This document shows, piece after piece, positions 35,580 through 43,720 of a DNA stretch of 64,000 bases. The position numbers and the translations under genes were made by a program. Below the pieces are notes generated by a model, which did no database searches, was not told the origin of the DNA, and saw only the letters and a program-made list of their open reading frames with translations. Positions within the stretch are counted from its first letter, which is position 1, and each line of letters opens with the position of its first letter. Where the stretch lies: positions 62,001 through 126,000 of the forward strand of contig JBAXIO010000012.1 of assembly GCA_037138335.1 (NCBI GenBank). Reading direction: 5' to 3'. This stretch comes from CAIRDP01 sp037138335 (lineage in GTDB: Bacteria; Bacteroidota; Bacteroidia; Bacteroidales; FEN-979).

Positions 35580-36089
35580 TTAATCTTTTCTTTTCTTTGC
35601 CAGTATAATAGAGCCGATCATGGCTGCCAGCAGCAGTACGCTGATAACTTCGAAAGGCAGGGCATAACCGTATTTACCGGTGCTCAGCATGCCTTCCCCT
35701 ATAGTCCTGATATTTGTTCTTGCAGGGTCAAAGGTCTTTTGCACAAACTCCGTCTGCAGGATGGTAAGTATGCACAAAATGGCGCCTGCAATGGCAGCAA
35801 CAGCGGCATATATCCTTTTCGTTAACGGTGGAATGGAGAGTTTGTCGTTGATCTGGCTGGTAAGCAGGATAGAGAAAATGATCAGGACAACGATACCCCC
35901 CGCATACAAGGTGAGCTGGATGGCTGCAAGGAAATTAAACCTGAGCAGAAAATACAGTCCCGATGTGGAGACCAGGACGAAAAGCAGGAACGTAGCGGCC
36001 CTGAGGATGCGCCGGCTGGTCACTGTCAGCAGTGAAAAAATCACAATCACCGCCGAAAAAAGCAAAAACATGAATTGATTGTTCGTCAT
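35580..36089 (-). CDS. nuoJ: NADH-quinone oxidoreductase subunit J
   Basis: A 169-residue, five-helix membrane subunit. The typical third-helix region QLTLYAGGIVVLIIFSILLT includes the glycine pair linked to the flexible pi-bulge helix. I place the start at the ATG at 36089, which overlaps the nuoI stop by one base (TGATG); a GTG one codon earlier is also in frame. It connects the quinone module to the antiporter arm. Confidence 0.93.
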   Translation of the reverse strand: MTNNQFMFLLFSAVIVIFSLLTVTSRRILRAATFLLFVLVSTSGLYFLLRFNFLAAIQLTLYAGGIVVLIIFSILLTSQINDKLSIPPLTKRIYAAVAAIAGAILCILTILQTEFVQKTFDPARTNIRTIGEGMLSTGKYGYALPFEVISVLLLAAMIGSIILAKKRKD

Positions 36090-36568
36090 CACTCTACACC
36101 TTTAATAATGGATGAACCGGGTTGATTTAACACTTTAGTCAGTTTGGAACGGTCGAAAACCGCATGCTCAAACTCCTGTCCGAAACCAAGGGCATCGGAG
36201 GGGCAGTTCTTAACGCAGAGTCCGCAGAATGTACACATACCCAGGTGGTATATGTGCTTGTCGATCACACGTTTCGATTTGCCGTCCTCACCGGTGACTT
36301 TTGCCGGGATGACCTCGATTGAACCGTTAGGGCAGTTGTTTTCACAAATACCGCATGCATTGCAGCGATGCTGGTTGTTCCCGTCGTGAAGCATGATGAC
36401 CTCACCCTTGAACCGTTCGAACATTTGCAGGTTTTTCCTGTTTTCAGGATATTGCTGCGTTACTATCTGCCCGGGGCTGAAGAAATACCGGCCCGTGACC
36501 GACATCCCGATAAGCAGGGATTTCACCCCGTGGAAAATATCTGAGAAATACTTAGTGAAGCTGTTCAT
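36089..36568 (-). CDS. nuoI: NADH-quinone oxidoreductase subunit I
   Basis: A 159-residue peripheral ferredoxin-like subunit. Two [4Fe-4S] motifs are complete: CNACGICENNC (C69, C72, C75, C79) and CTFCGLCVKNC (C112, C115, C118, C122). These would carry clusters N6a and N6b toward NuoB. Since nuoE, F and G are missing here, NuoI may be the docking point for the real electron donor, such as ferredoxin. It starts 6 bases after nuoH. Confidence 0.95.
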   Translation of the reverse strand: MNSFTKYFSDIFHGVKSLLIGMSVTGRYFFSPGQIVTQQYPENRKNLQMFERFKGEVIMLHDGNNQHRCNACGICENNCPNGSIEVIPAKVTGEDGKSKRVIDKHIYHLGMCTFCGLCVKNCPSDALGFGQEFEHAVFDRSKLTKVLNQPGSSIIKGVE

Positions 36569-36574
36569 AGTATG

Positions 36575-37663
36575 CTAAAAATGCCAATGCATTAATACTA
36601 AAAATGCCATAAATAGAATGTTGACCAGGTTGATCGGAAGAAGATATTTCCACTCCAGCGTCAGAAGCTGGTCGATACGAAGGCGGGGGAAGGTCCACTT
36701 GAACAACATCATCAGCCAGATGATAAAAGCGGTTTTACCGATATACCATATGAAAGGCGGGATGTAATCCATGATAGTGTTGAACCCTGCCCATCCTGAA
36801 ACATGGAAAGGCATCCAGCCGCCCCAGAATACGGTGGCGGCGATTGATGCAACCAGGAACATATTCATATACTCGGCCAGGAAGAAAAACGCAAACTTGA
36901 TCCCCGAATATTCGGTATGGAAGCCTGCGGTAAGCTCCGATTCGGCTTCGGCAAGGTCGAACGGCCCGCGGTTTGTTTCGGCGGTACTGGCGATCAGGAA
37001 CACAATAAAGGCGATAATTGCAGGGATATGTCCTTTGAAAATGAACCAGCCGTTTCTTTGCATTTCAACTATCTCAGAGAACTGCATAGTGCCTGCAAGA
37101 ACGATGATGGTTAACAGGGACAGGCCAACCGAAAGCTCGTAACTGACGATCTGGGCGCCGCTTCTCATGGCGCCGATAAGCGAATATTTATTGTTGGATG
37201 ACCATCCTGCCAGAAGGATACCGACAACCCCAAGGGATGAAACAGCGATCACGTAAAGTATACCGATATCGAAATCGATGGCATGAAGGCCTTTGGCAAA
37301 AGGCACGGCCGAAAGGGCCATAAAAGAGGCGATGATCACGATAAAAGGTGCAAGGTTGAACAGGAGTTTGTCAGAATCCTTGATATATACCAGCTCTTTC
37401 ATCAGCAGTTTGATAAAGTCGGCAATGGTCTGGAAAATGCCGTAAGGCCCCACCCTGTTTGGCCCGACACGGTTCTGCATGAAAGCACAAACCTTTCGTT
37501 CGGCATATACCAGGAAAAGGCCCACAACTGCATAAAAAAGCAGGAAGACTACGCCGATGATAACCCACTCGGTGATCAATGCCCAGGTAGGTGACATGAT
37601 GCTGTTCAGCCCCTTGTCAATCCACTGGTTGAATGATGTAAAATCGTAAATATTAAAGGCCAT
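36575..37663 (-). CDS. nuoH: NADH-quinone oxidoreductase subunit H
   Basis: A 362-residue membrane subunit with eight helices that forms much of the quinone chamber. The hallmark QNRVGPNRVGPYGIFQ is near residue 63, and the acidic loop ETNRGPFDLAEAESELTAG near 230. TFPRLRIDQLLTLEWKYLLP is near the C-terminus. All are conserved. The N-terminus is about 20 residues longer than in E. coli. It lies 12 bases after nuoD. Confidence 0.96.
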   Translation of the reverse strand: MAFNIYDFTSFNQWIDKGLNSIMSPTWALITEWVIIGVVFLLFYAVVGLFLVYAERKVCAFMQNRVGPNRVGPYGIFQTIADFIKLLMKELVYIKDSDKLLFNLAPFIVIIASFMALSAVPFAKGLHAIDFDIGILYVIAVSSLGVVGILLAGWSSNNKYSLIGAMRSGAQIVSYELSVGLSLLTIIVLAGTMQFSEIVEMQRNGWFIFKGHIPAIIAFIVFLIASTAETNRGPFDLAEAESELTAGFHTEYSGIKFAFFFLAEYMNMFLVASIAATVFWGGWMPFHVSGWAGFNTIMDYIPPFIWYIGKTAFIIWLMMLFKWTFPRLRIDQLLTLEWKYLLPINLVNILFMAFLVLMHWHF

Positions 37664-37675
37664 ATTACCTACTTT

Positions 37676-38803
37676 TTATCTGTCAATATCCGGAATAACT
37701 AAGTCAAGAGAGGCGCCGATAGCCACAAGGTCGGCAATTTTCATACCGCGGCTGATATGGTCAAGTACGCTGAGGTTGGAAAAGCTCGGGGTGCGGAATT
37801 TCATCCTGTAGGGGGTCTTGTTACCGTCACTTACAACGTAAAGCCCGAGCTCACCCCTGGCCGACTCAACCCTCTGAAAATATTCACCAGCAGGCAGTTT
37901 AATCACCGCCTTCATTTTGGCTGAATGATCCCCTTCGGGAATGTTGTCGATGAGCTGTTCAATGATGTTCATCGACTCATGCATTTCCTGCATCCTGACC
38001 ATGTACCTTGAATAGGTATCACATTCGTAACGCAGTACCTCATTGAACTGCACCTGGCCGTACATGCTGTATGGCTCCATTTTGCGAACATCACAGGACC
38101 AGCCAGAGCCTCGTCCCGAAGGGCCGGTGACCCCGTAACTGATGGCGTCTTCTTTTGAAAGAACACCTACTCCCTGGCTGCGGTTCTCGAAAATCACATT
38201 ACCCGAAAGGAGGCGGTCGTAATCTTTTATTTTTTTCTTGAATGTTTTAAGGAATGTGTGAACTTTCTTCTGGAAATTCGGATGAATGTCCTGCATCACG
38301 CCGCCGGGGCAGTTGTAACTCTGGAGAAACCTGCTTCCTGTTGTTTCTTCCCAAATGTCAAGGATCATTTCACGGTCACGGAGGCCATAAAAGAAACAAG
38401 TGAGCCCCCCGAGGTCCATCCCGAAACTGGACCACCAGAGCTGGTGAGATTGTATCCTGGCCAGTTCATCCATGATGGTACGGATATACTTTACACGCTC
38501 GGGCACTTCAACTTCCAGGGCTTTCTCAACAAGAAGGCAAACAGCATGGTTGTTGATGTGAGCCGAAAGGTAATCTATCCTGTCGGTAAGGTGAATTACC
38601 TGGGGATAAGTGTCTTTTTCACACATCTTCTCAATTCCGCGATGGATATAGCCGCAATGAGGTTTCAGGCTTTTGACCATTTCGCCCTGGAGGGAAACAA
38701 GCAGCCGCAGAACCCCGTGAGTGGAGGGATGCTGGGGACCCATGTTGATATGGTATTCCTCCTCCTCTATATTGCTGACCGGCAGGTTTATTATCTCTTT
38801 CAT
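37676..38803 (-). CDS. nuoD: NADH-quinone oxidoreductase subunit D
   Basis: A 375-residue peripheral subunit related to the large subunit of [NiFe] hydrogenases but without the metal-binding cysteines. NMGPQHPSTHGVLRLLV (near residue 20), HCGYIHRGIEKMCE and GPSGRGSGWSCD are present, and it ends in the expected DLVIPDIDR. It forms the quinone-reduction site with NuoB and NuoH. NuoC is a separate gene here, not fused. It starts 3 bases after nuoC ends. Confidence 0.96.
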   Translation of the reverse strand: MKEIINLPVSNIEEEEYHINMGPQHPSTHGVLRLLVSLQGEMVKSLKPHCGYIHRGIEKMCEKDTYPQVIHLTDRIDYLSAHINNHAVCLLVEKALEVEVPERVKYIRTIMDELARIQSHQLWWSSFGMDLGGLTCFFYGLRDREMILDIWEETTGSRFLQSYNCPGGVMQDIHPNFQKKVHTFLKTFKKKIKDYDRLLSGNVIFENRSQGVGVLSKEDAISYGVTGPSGRGSGWSCDVRKMEPYSMYGQVQFNEVLRYECDTYSRYMVRMQEMHESMNIIEQLIDNIPEGDHSAKMKAVIKLPAGEYFQRVESARGELGLYVVSDGNKTPYRMKFRTPSFSNLSVLDHISRGMKIADLVAIGASLDLVIPDIDR

Positions 38804-38806
38804 AGA

Positions 38807-39265
38807 CTAAAATTCAACGATGTTTACTTCATCAATATAATCCTTACGGAGGGGGTAGCCTTTCCAATCTTCCTCAAGGAAGATCCGGCGCATGTCGGGA
38901 TGGTTGTTGAACCTTATACCGAACATATCGTAGGTTTCACGCTCATGAAATTCGGCGGTGCGCCAGATATCGCAAACCGTGTCGAAGTTCGGATTTACCC
39001 GGTCGTCGGTCTTAACCTTGATGACCAGAGCATGCTTGTGCTGTGTGGACCTCAGGTGGTAAACCACCGCCAGCTGCTTGATGTAGTCAACCCCGCTGAG
39101 GCAGAACAGGAAATCGAAGGCGAGATCCGGGCTGTTTTTAAGTTTAATGGCCAGATCATGCAGCCTGGCTGCAGGCAGAAGCAGTGTCAGGAACTGCTTG
39201 TTTTCCTCCTGCTGTGCGTCAGGCGCAATCTCAAGGATCCTGGCTTTTAAGGTTTCGTTATCCAT
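38807..39265 (-). CDS. nuoC: NADH-quinone oxidoreductase subunit C
   Basis: A 152-residue peripheral subunit (30 kDa family). The family signature HERETYDMFGIRFNNHPD is at about residues 113-130, followed by MRRIFLEEDWKGYPLRKDY. The frame opens at a TTG at 39274, but the ATG at 39265 (MDNETLK) is the likely start. It lies 33 bases after nuoB; a short tandem GTGATATA/GTGAGATA repeat fills that gap. Confidence 0.94.
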   Translation of the reverse strand: MDNETLKARILEIAPDAQQEENKQFLTLLLPAARLHDLAIKLKNSPDLAFDFLFCLSGVDYIKQLAVVYHLRSTQHKHALVIKVKTDDRVNPNFDTVCDIWRTAEFHERETYDMFGIRFNNHPDMRRIFLEEDWKGYPLRKDYIDEVNIVEF

Positions 39266-39298
39266 AAATATCAAATGGTGATATAGTGAGATAGTGTG

Positions 39299-39856
39299 TT
39301 ATTGTTTTCCTAAGATCATGGTTTGCTCGGGACGTGTGATGGTTTCCAGTTTGATCTTTCTCTGGAGCTGCATGATCCCGTAAAGCAGTGCTTCCGGACG
39401 GGGAGGACAGCCGGGGATATACACATCAACCGGGATGACATGATCCACACCCCTTACGACATGGTAGGAATTATAATAAAAAGGCCCGCCGGAAACTGCG
39501 CATGCACCCATGGCAATAACATACCTGGGCTCCGACATCTGGTCGTATAGGCGCTTGAGGACCGGGGCCATCTTGTTCACGATGGTACCTGCAACAACGA
39601 TAACGTCGGCCTGGCGGGGACTGGCACGGTAAACTTCAATGCCGAAACGGGCAAAGTCATGCCGGGATGCACCCGTAGCCATCATTTCGATGCCGCAACA
39701 ACTGGTTGCAAAAGTGAGAGGCCAGACTGAATTGGATCGCCCCCAGTCAATGACGGCATCAATTGATGTCATCAATACATTTCCTCCTGTCCTTTTAAAC
39801 AAATCAAGGGTTTCGTTATCACGGAAATCCTTTTCCTTCATGCTTTTTATTCCCAT
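39299..39856 (-). CDS. nuoB: NADH-quinone oxidoreductase subunit B
   Basis: A 185-residue peripheral subunit that carries the terminal cluster N2. Its four cysteine ligands are visible: TSCCGIE (C53, C54), GACAVSGG (C119) and PGCPPRPEALL (C150). Three ATGs are possible: 39877, 39856 and 39841. I take 39856, overlapping nuoA by 10 bases; 39841 would leave a 5-base gap. The N-terminal region is variable in the family, so sequence alone does not settle this. Confidence 0.94.
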   Translation of the reverse strand: MGIKSMKEKDFRDNETLDLFKRTGGNVLMTSIDAVIDWGRSNSVWPLTFATSCCGIEMMATGASRHDFARFGIEVYRASPRQADVIVVAGTIVNKMAPVLKRLYDQMSEPRYVIAMGACAVSGGPFYYNSYHVVRGVDHVIPVDVYIPGCPPRPEALLYGIMQLQRKIKLETITRPEQTMILGKQ

Positions 39857-40197
39857 TTCAAAGCTCCTTTCTTCCATGCATAAAGCAATCCGATGCCTAA
39901 AACGAAAAAGAAAATTACAATTTCGATAAAGGCTGTCATCCCAAGGGATCTCATCATTACAGCCCAGGGAAAAATAAAGACGGTTTCCACATCGAATACC
40001 AGAAAAATGATTGCAAAAAGATAATACCCGACATTAAACTGCAGCCAGGTAATCCCTTCAGTGGGGATTCCGCACTCGTAAGCTTCTGCTTTCTGGGGAT
40101 TTGTTGATGTAGGTGGGACTAAACTCGAAAATAGCAGGGCGATGCCAACTAAAAATGCCCCGACTATGAAAAATAGAATCAGGCTTTCAGCACTCAT
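39847..40197 (-). CDS. nuoA: NADH-quinone oxidoreductase subunit A
   Basis: A 116-residue subunit with three membrane helices. The conserved loop AYECGIPTEG and the helix FDVETVFIFPWAV with its acidic pair are present. It is the first gene of an 11-gene nuoABCDHIJKLMN operon. Upstream are a -7 box (40226-40233) and a perfect TGTTAA-CTTG-TTAACA palindrome ending only 2 bases before the start codon. Confidence 0.95.
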   Translation of the reverse strand: MSAESLILFFIVGAFLVGIALLFSSLVPPTSTNPQKAEAYECGIPTEGITWLQFNVGYYLFAIIFLVFDVETVFIFPWAVMMRSLGMTAFIEIVIFFFVLGIGLLYAWKKGALKWE

Positions 40198-40199
40198 AA

Positions 40200-40215
40200 T
40201 GTTAACTTGTTAACA
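40200..40215. promoter_or_regulatory. Rex-like operator palindrome at nuoA
   Basis: TGTTAA-CTTG-TTAACA is a perfect palindrome with the same arms and 4-base spacing as the one at hdrC. It lies between the -7 box and the nuoA start and would cover the transcription start and the ribosome-binding area, so a bound protein should repress. Rex or a CRP/FNR-type regulator are candidates. Confidence 0.6.
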
Positions 40216-40225
40216 GATCTGGGCG

Positions 40226-40233
40226 CAAAATTA
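40226..40233 (-). promoter_or_regulatory. -7 box of the nuo operon
   Basis: A minus-strand TAATTTTG matches TAnnTTTG. The expected start of transcription is near 40219. A good -33 TTTG at the usual spacing is missing, as at the hdr promoter. Confidence 0.5.
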
Positions 40234-40375
40234 AAAATTTATCTGACTTAACCTAACCCATGGCAAACATGAAACTATGTAAATAAATAGTATTGTACTT
40301 ATTCACAAGATAATACACAATCACTTCCGTAATATATCATTAGGGGGATTGAGATTTGTCAACGGCTCCTTTCGG

Positions 40376-40657
40376 TCAGCGGTAAAGACAGAGGTAAGCT
40401 GAGTCGGAATTAATCCTGAGATTGAATTTTGAATCTTTCGGAACAACAAAGGTATCGAAAGGTTTAAAGACCTTCCAATCAGTTTCACCAGGGAGTTTAA
40501 CCGTCATCTCGCCTGACGTTACAGTCATGTATTCAACCGAGGAAGTCCCGAATTCATACTCCCCGGCGGCCATGACCCCTATTGTTGCAGGCCCGTCGGC
40601 TGTTGTAAAGGCTATGGATTTTACCTTTCCTTCAAAATATTCGTTTGTTTTGAACAT
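40376..40657 (-). CDS. ppnP: Pyrimidine/purine nucleoside phosphorylase (PpnP family)
   Basis: A 93-residue cupin-fold protein of the PpnP/YaiE family, which cleaves nucleosides with phosphate to give base and ribose-1-phosphate. The length equals that of E. coli PpnP (94). It opens with FKTNEYFEGKVKSIAF and has GVMAAGEYEFGTSSVEYM, SGEMTVKLPG and the FVVPKDSKFNLRI strand. The frame is open upstream to 40744, but those residues do not match the family, so I use the ATG at 40657. It is a single gene between nuoA and the divergent cyclase gene. Confidence 0.88.
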   Translation of the reverse strand: MFKTNEYFEGKVKSIAFTTADGPATIGVMAAGEYEFGTSSVEYMTVTSGEMTVKLPGETDWKVFKPFDTFVVPKDSKFNLRINSDSAYLCLYR

Positions 40658-40768
40658 ATCATAAATTGTTTTGGTAAACAGGACTGCAAAATAAAACAAA
40701 AAACGAAAGGAGTTGAAAGAGCCGGGATGAAGTTTCCCATTCATTCTTAAATGATGATCAACAACGGG

Positions 40769-40800
40769 TTTGTATGTTGTGAAAAAATAAACTAACTTTG
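40769..40800 (+). promoter_or_regulatory. Predicted promoter of the cyclase-DUF3109 operon
   Basis: TTTG at 40769-40772, exactly 20 bases, then TAACTTTG at 40793-40800: a full consensus match. Transcription would start near 40807, about 16 bases before the ATG at 40823. Confidence 0.7.
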
Positions 40801-40822
40801 GATTTCATCAAGTTCTGATCAA

Positions 40823-41626
40823 ATGAAAAAGGTTTTCATTGCTTTGCTTTGCATGCTGTGTTTTGCCTGTACCCGGCCTGACCTTACCAGCCAGCTTCAG
40901 CTGGCGGTCTGGATCGACCTGACCCATGATTTTGATTCCACTACGGTTTACTGGCCTACCGATGTGAATTTCAGGCATGACACCGTTTTTTGCGGACTGA
41001 CTGATAAAGGATATTTTTATTCGTCGTTCAAATATGCAGCCGAAGAGCATGGCGGGACCCATTTCGACGCCCCTATCCATTTTCACCAGGGCGGGAATTC
41101 CATTGAAAAAGTTCCTGTAACACAATTGCACGGTCCGGCTGTTGTAATCGATATCAGCGAAAAATGTTCCGCGAACAGGGACTACCTCATCACAACCGAT
41201 GATGTGAATAAATGGGAGCACCAGCACGGGAGGATCCCCAAAAATGCGATCATTCTCTTGTATACAGGGTATGAAAAATACTGGGGGGATCACCTCAAAT
41301 ATACAGGCACCCTTAAAAAAGGTCCCGAAGGGGTTGCAGAACTTCATTTTCCCGGTCTCTCCCCCGAAGCGTCTACATGGATCACTGCTAACCGGAAGGT
41401 CAATGCGATCGGGCTGGATACACCGAGTATTGATTTCGGACAGTCAAAAGATTTTCAGACCCACTGTATACTTACCGCTGCAGGCCTAAGCATGTACGAA
41501 AATCTTTGTAACCTCAGCCAGCTCCCCGCTACAGGGGCATATATCGTTGCCTTGCCGATGAAAATCAAAGGCGGAAGCGGTTCTCCTCTGAGAATCGTAG
41601 CTATCATTGAAAATACAGATAAATGA
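40823..41626 (+). CDS. Cyclase-family (kynurenine formamidase-like) lipoprotein
   Basis: A 267-residue metal-dependent hydrolase of the cyclase/formamidase family, exported as a lipoprotein (lipobox LCFAC, C16). The metal-binding signature HGGTHFDAPIHF is at about residues 74-85, with DLTHDFD before it. AIGLDTPSIDFGQ and THCILTAAGLSMYENLCNL near the C-terminus also fit the family. Members open amide or lactone bonds of kynurenine, isatin and other substrates; the one here is unknown. The periplasmic location is less common. Its stop overlaps the next start (ATGA). Confidence 0.88.
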   Translation: MKKVFIALLCMLCFACTRPDLTSQLQLAVWIDLTHDFDSTTVYWPTDVNFRHDTVFCGLTDKGYFYSSFKYAAEEHGGTHFDAPIHFHQGGNSIEKVPVTQLHGPAVVIDISEKCSANRDYLITTDDVNKWEHQHGRIPKNAIILLYTGYEKYWGDHLKYTGTLKKGPEGVAELHFPGLSPEASTWITANRKVNAIGLDTPSIDFGQSKDFQTHCILTAAGLSMYENLCNLSQLPATGAYIVALPMKIKGGSGSPLRIVAIIENTDK

Positions 41627-42180
41627 TCCAACTCGATAAAACTATCATCTCTGACGATATACGTGACAGTTTTTTCTGTTGCGACCTTCAGCAATGCAAG
41701 GGGGCCTGTTGCGTGGAAGGAGATGCCGGTGCGCCATTGGAGGAGGAAGAGATCTCCCTGCTCGAAGACTACAGGGAGTATATCATACCCTATATGCTTC
41801 CCGGCGGGGTCCTGGCAGTTAACACATCCGGAGTTTTTGATTATGATGCCGAAGGGAATTTTGTTACCCCCCTTGTCAATGACAAGGAATGTGTTTTCGT
41901 ATATTATGAGAATGGCATTGCACGCTGTGCAATTGAGAAGGCGTTCATTGAAAAAACCATACCTTTTGCGAAACCTCTTTCCTGCCACCTCTATCCCATC
42001 CGCATCAAACAATTGTCAAACGGGAATGAGGCTTTGAACTACCACAAATGGTCCATCTGCAAAAAAGCTCTCGAAAAAGGAAATAAGGAGAAACTTCCCC
42101 TGTACCGTTTCCTTGACCAGGCCCTGATCAGGAAATACGGGCGTTCCTGGTATAACCGCTTATTGAAATTGCTGGAGTAG
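41623..42180 (+). CDS. DUF3109 family cysteine-rich protein
   Basis: A 185-residue cytoplasmic protein of the DUF3109 family, common in Bacteroidota and related to YkgJ-type metal-binding proteins. The N-terminal cysteine cluster FFCCDLQQCKGACCVEG, a later CVFVYYENGIARC pair, CHLYPIRI and ICKKAL could bind a metal or iron-sulfur cluster. The enzymatic role is unknown. It overlaps the cyclase gene by 4 bases and is therefore translationally coupled. The end is 4 bases from the convergent ferritin gene. Confidence 0.85.
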   Translation: MIQLDKTIISDDIRDSFFCCDLQQCKGACCVEGDAGAPLEEEEISLLEDYREYIIPYMLPGGVLAVNTSGVFDYDAEGNFVTPLVNDKECVFVYYENGIARCAIEKAFIEKTIPFAKPLSCHLYPIRIKQLSNGNEALNYHKWSICKKALEKGNKEKLPLYRFLDQALIRKYGRSWYNRLLKLLE

Positions 42181-42184
42181 GCCC

Positions 42185-42724
42185 TTACTTTGCCTGGGTC
42201 ATCCCGCCGGCTGCCGCTAATGCAGCACGTTTTGTCACAGCCCGCGTACTGAATTCTTTATCCATAAGGAAAAGCCCGCCCTTTTCTGTCCCGGCCAGCT
42301 TAATCTGGTCGAGTATGCTTCGTACGGTGCTTTCTTCCTCAACCTGTTCGGTAATATACCATTGCAGGTAGTTTGCCGTAGTGAAGTCTTTTTCCTTCAC
42401 GCAGATGGCATAAAGTTCATTAATGGATGCAGAAATAAATTCCTCGTGTTTCAATACGTTCTGGAACACATCCAAAAGGGATTTAAAACTTGCTTTGGGT
42501 GCGTCAAGTGCCGGGATTACGGCATTTCCGCCGCGGTCGTTCAGATAATGAACCAGCTTAAGCATATGCAGGCGTTCTTCCTCGGTTTGGGCATAAAGCC
42601 AGTCGGCCGCTCCGGGGTAACCGGCACGTTCAGCCCAGGAGGCCATTGCTAAATAAAGGCGTGAAGAATGCTCTTCTCTTTTGATTTGATCGTTCAGCGC
42701 CTTTTCAACATTCTTTGTGATCAT
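42185..42724 (-). CDS. Ferritin
   Basis: A 179-residue non-haem ferritin that stores iron as ferric mineral in a 24-mer. The four-helix bundle residues are visible: KREEHSSRLYLAMASWAE in helix A, EEERLHMLKLVHYL in helix B with the ExxH iron site, a glutamate in LKHEEFISASINEL in helix C, and EQVEEESTVRSILDQI in helix D. The C-terminal extension (TRAVTKRAALAAAGGMTQAK) is alanine-rich and slightly longer than usual. I use the ATG at 42724 (MITKNVEKAL). It sits next to iron-sulfur-rich operons, which fits a heavy iron demand. Confidence 0.92.
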   Translation of the reverse strand: MITKNVEKALNDQIKREEHSSRLYLAMASWAERAGYPGAADWLYAQTEEERLHMLKLVHYLNDRGGNAVIPALDAPKASFKSLLDVFQNVLKHEEFISASINELYAICVKEKDFTTANYLQWYITEQVEEESTVRSILDQIKLAGTEKGGLFLMDKEFSTRAVTKRAALAAAGGMTQAK

Positions 42725-42789
42725 ATTCTTGGTATTTAAAATCATTATGAATTGGAAAGGGGAATGTTTTCAGATCCCATCATCCGCAC

Positions 42790-42818
42790 TTCAAAATTCA
42801 ATATTCGAAATTCAAATT
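42790..42818. repeat. ATTC-rich dispersed repeat, copy 2
   Basis: TTCAAAATTCAATATTCGAA plus further ATTC units, immediately after the atpG stop on the minus strand. It matches the copies at 29812 and 46771. Confidence 0.65.
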
Positions 42819-42820
42819 CT

Positions 42821-43711
42821 CTATCCCTTCAGGGCTTCAGCCCCCGACACGATCTCAATAAGTTCGTTCGTGATCTGGTTCTGCCTTGCCTTGTTGTAAG
42901 TGATGTTGAGATTTTTCAGCAGTTCTCTTGCATTGTCGGTTGCCTGCTGCATTGCTGTCATCCTGGCTCCCATTTCGGCTGCAAAGGAATCCAAAACGGC
43001 TTTAAACACCTGGATGCGCAGGGTTTTGGGGATAAGTTCCCTTACAACTGTTTCATTATCGGGTTCAAAAATATAATCGGCCGATGACTGGTTCTTCACT
43101 GCCTTCCCCGGTATGACGTCCTGAACTACAGGAAGGAACTGCTCGTTGACCAGTTTTTGTACAGCGGCATTTTTAAACTGGTTATATACAATTTCAATCC
43201 TGTCAAATTCCTTTTTAACAAAAGATTGCATCAGGTATTCGGCAAACGGTGAAATGTTGGCAAACGTGAGATTGTCAAAGAATTCATCATGATGGCCGAC
43301 TACTTTAAAGTTGCGCTTCGTGAAATATTCAGTGGCCCTTTTGCCGATGGTGATAAGGTTTACATTGCCTTTATCGAACTGGGCCTGGTATCTTTCATGG
43401 ATCAGGGCCAGGGAGGCCTTCATGATATTGGAATTGAATGCGCCGCAGAGGCCCCTGTTTGAAGAGATCACTATGATCAGGATCTTTTCGGGTTCCCTTT
43501 GCTCAGAATAAATGCTCTCACCCGAATCCCCTATACTGCCACTCAGATTTTGCAGAAGTTCTCTTAGTTTTGCAGCATATGGCCTGAGTTTGATGATGGA
43601 ATTCTGGGCCTTTCTCAGCTTGGATGCAGCCACCATTTTCATGGCAGAAGTTATCTGCTGGGTCGATTTTACCGATGCAATACGTATTCTGACTTCCTTA
43701 AGTCCGGCCAT
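42821..43711 (-). CDS. atpG: ATP synthase F1 gamma subunit
   Basis: A 296-residue central-stalk subunit. KEVRIRIASVKSTQQITSAMKMVAASKLRKAQ opens the N-terminal helix (shown here as separate blocks KEVRIRIASVKST and QITSAMKMVAASKL), SSNRGLCGAFNSN is the conserved middle, and ASRMTAMQQATDNA-like ARMTAMQQATDNARELL begins the C-terminal helix. It is the last gene of the atp block, 9 bases after atpA. No atpD or atpC follows; a ferritin gene and a repeat come next. Confidence 0.96.
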   Translation of the reverse strand: MAGLKEVRIRIASVKSTQQITSAMKMVAASKLRKAQNSIIKLRPYAAKLRELLQNLSGSIGDSGESIYSEQREPEKILIIVISSNRGLCGAFNSNIMKASLALIHERYQAQFDKGNVNLITIGKRATEYFTKRNFKVVGHHDEFFDNLTFANISPFAEYLMQSFVKKEFDRIEIVYNQFKNAAVQKLVNEQFLPVVQDVIPGKAVKNQSSADYIFEPDNETVVRELIPKTLRIQVFKAVLDSFAAEMGARMTAMQQATDNARELLKNLNITYNKARQNQITNELIEIVSGAEALKG

Positions 43712-43720
43712 GAGCTTTCC

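Noticed and set aside
38258..39250. Open frame of 330 codons antisense to nuoC and nuoD
   Set aside because: It lies wholly opposite two clear complex I genes, crosses their junction, and has no domain, signal or start context. It is a by-product of codon bias on the coding strand.
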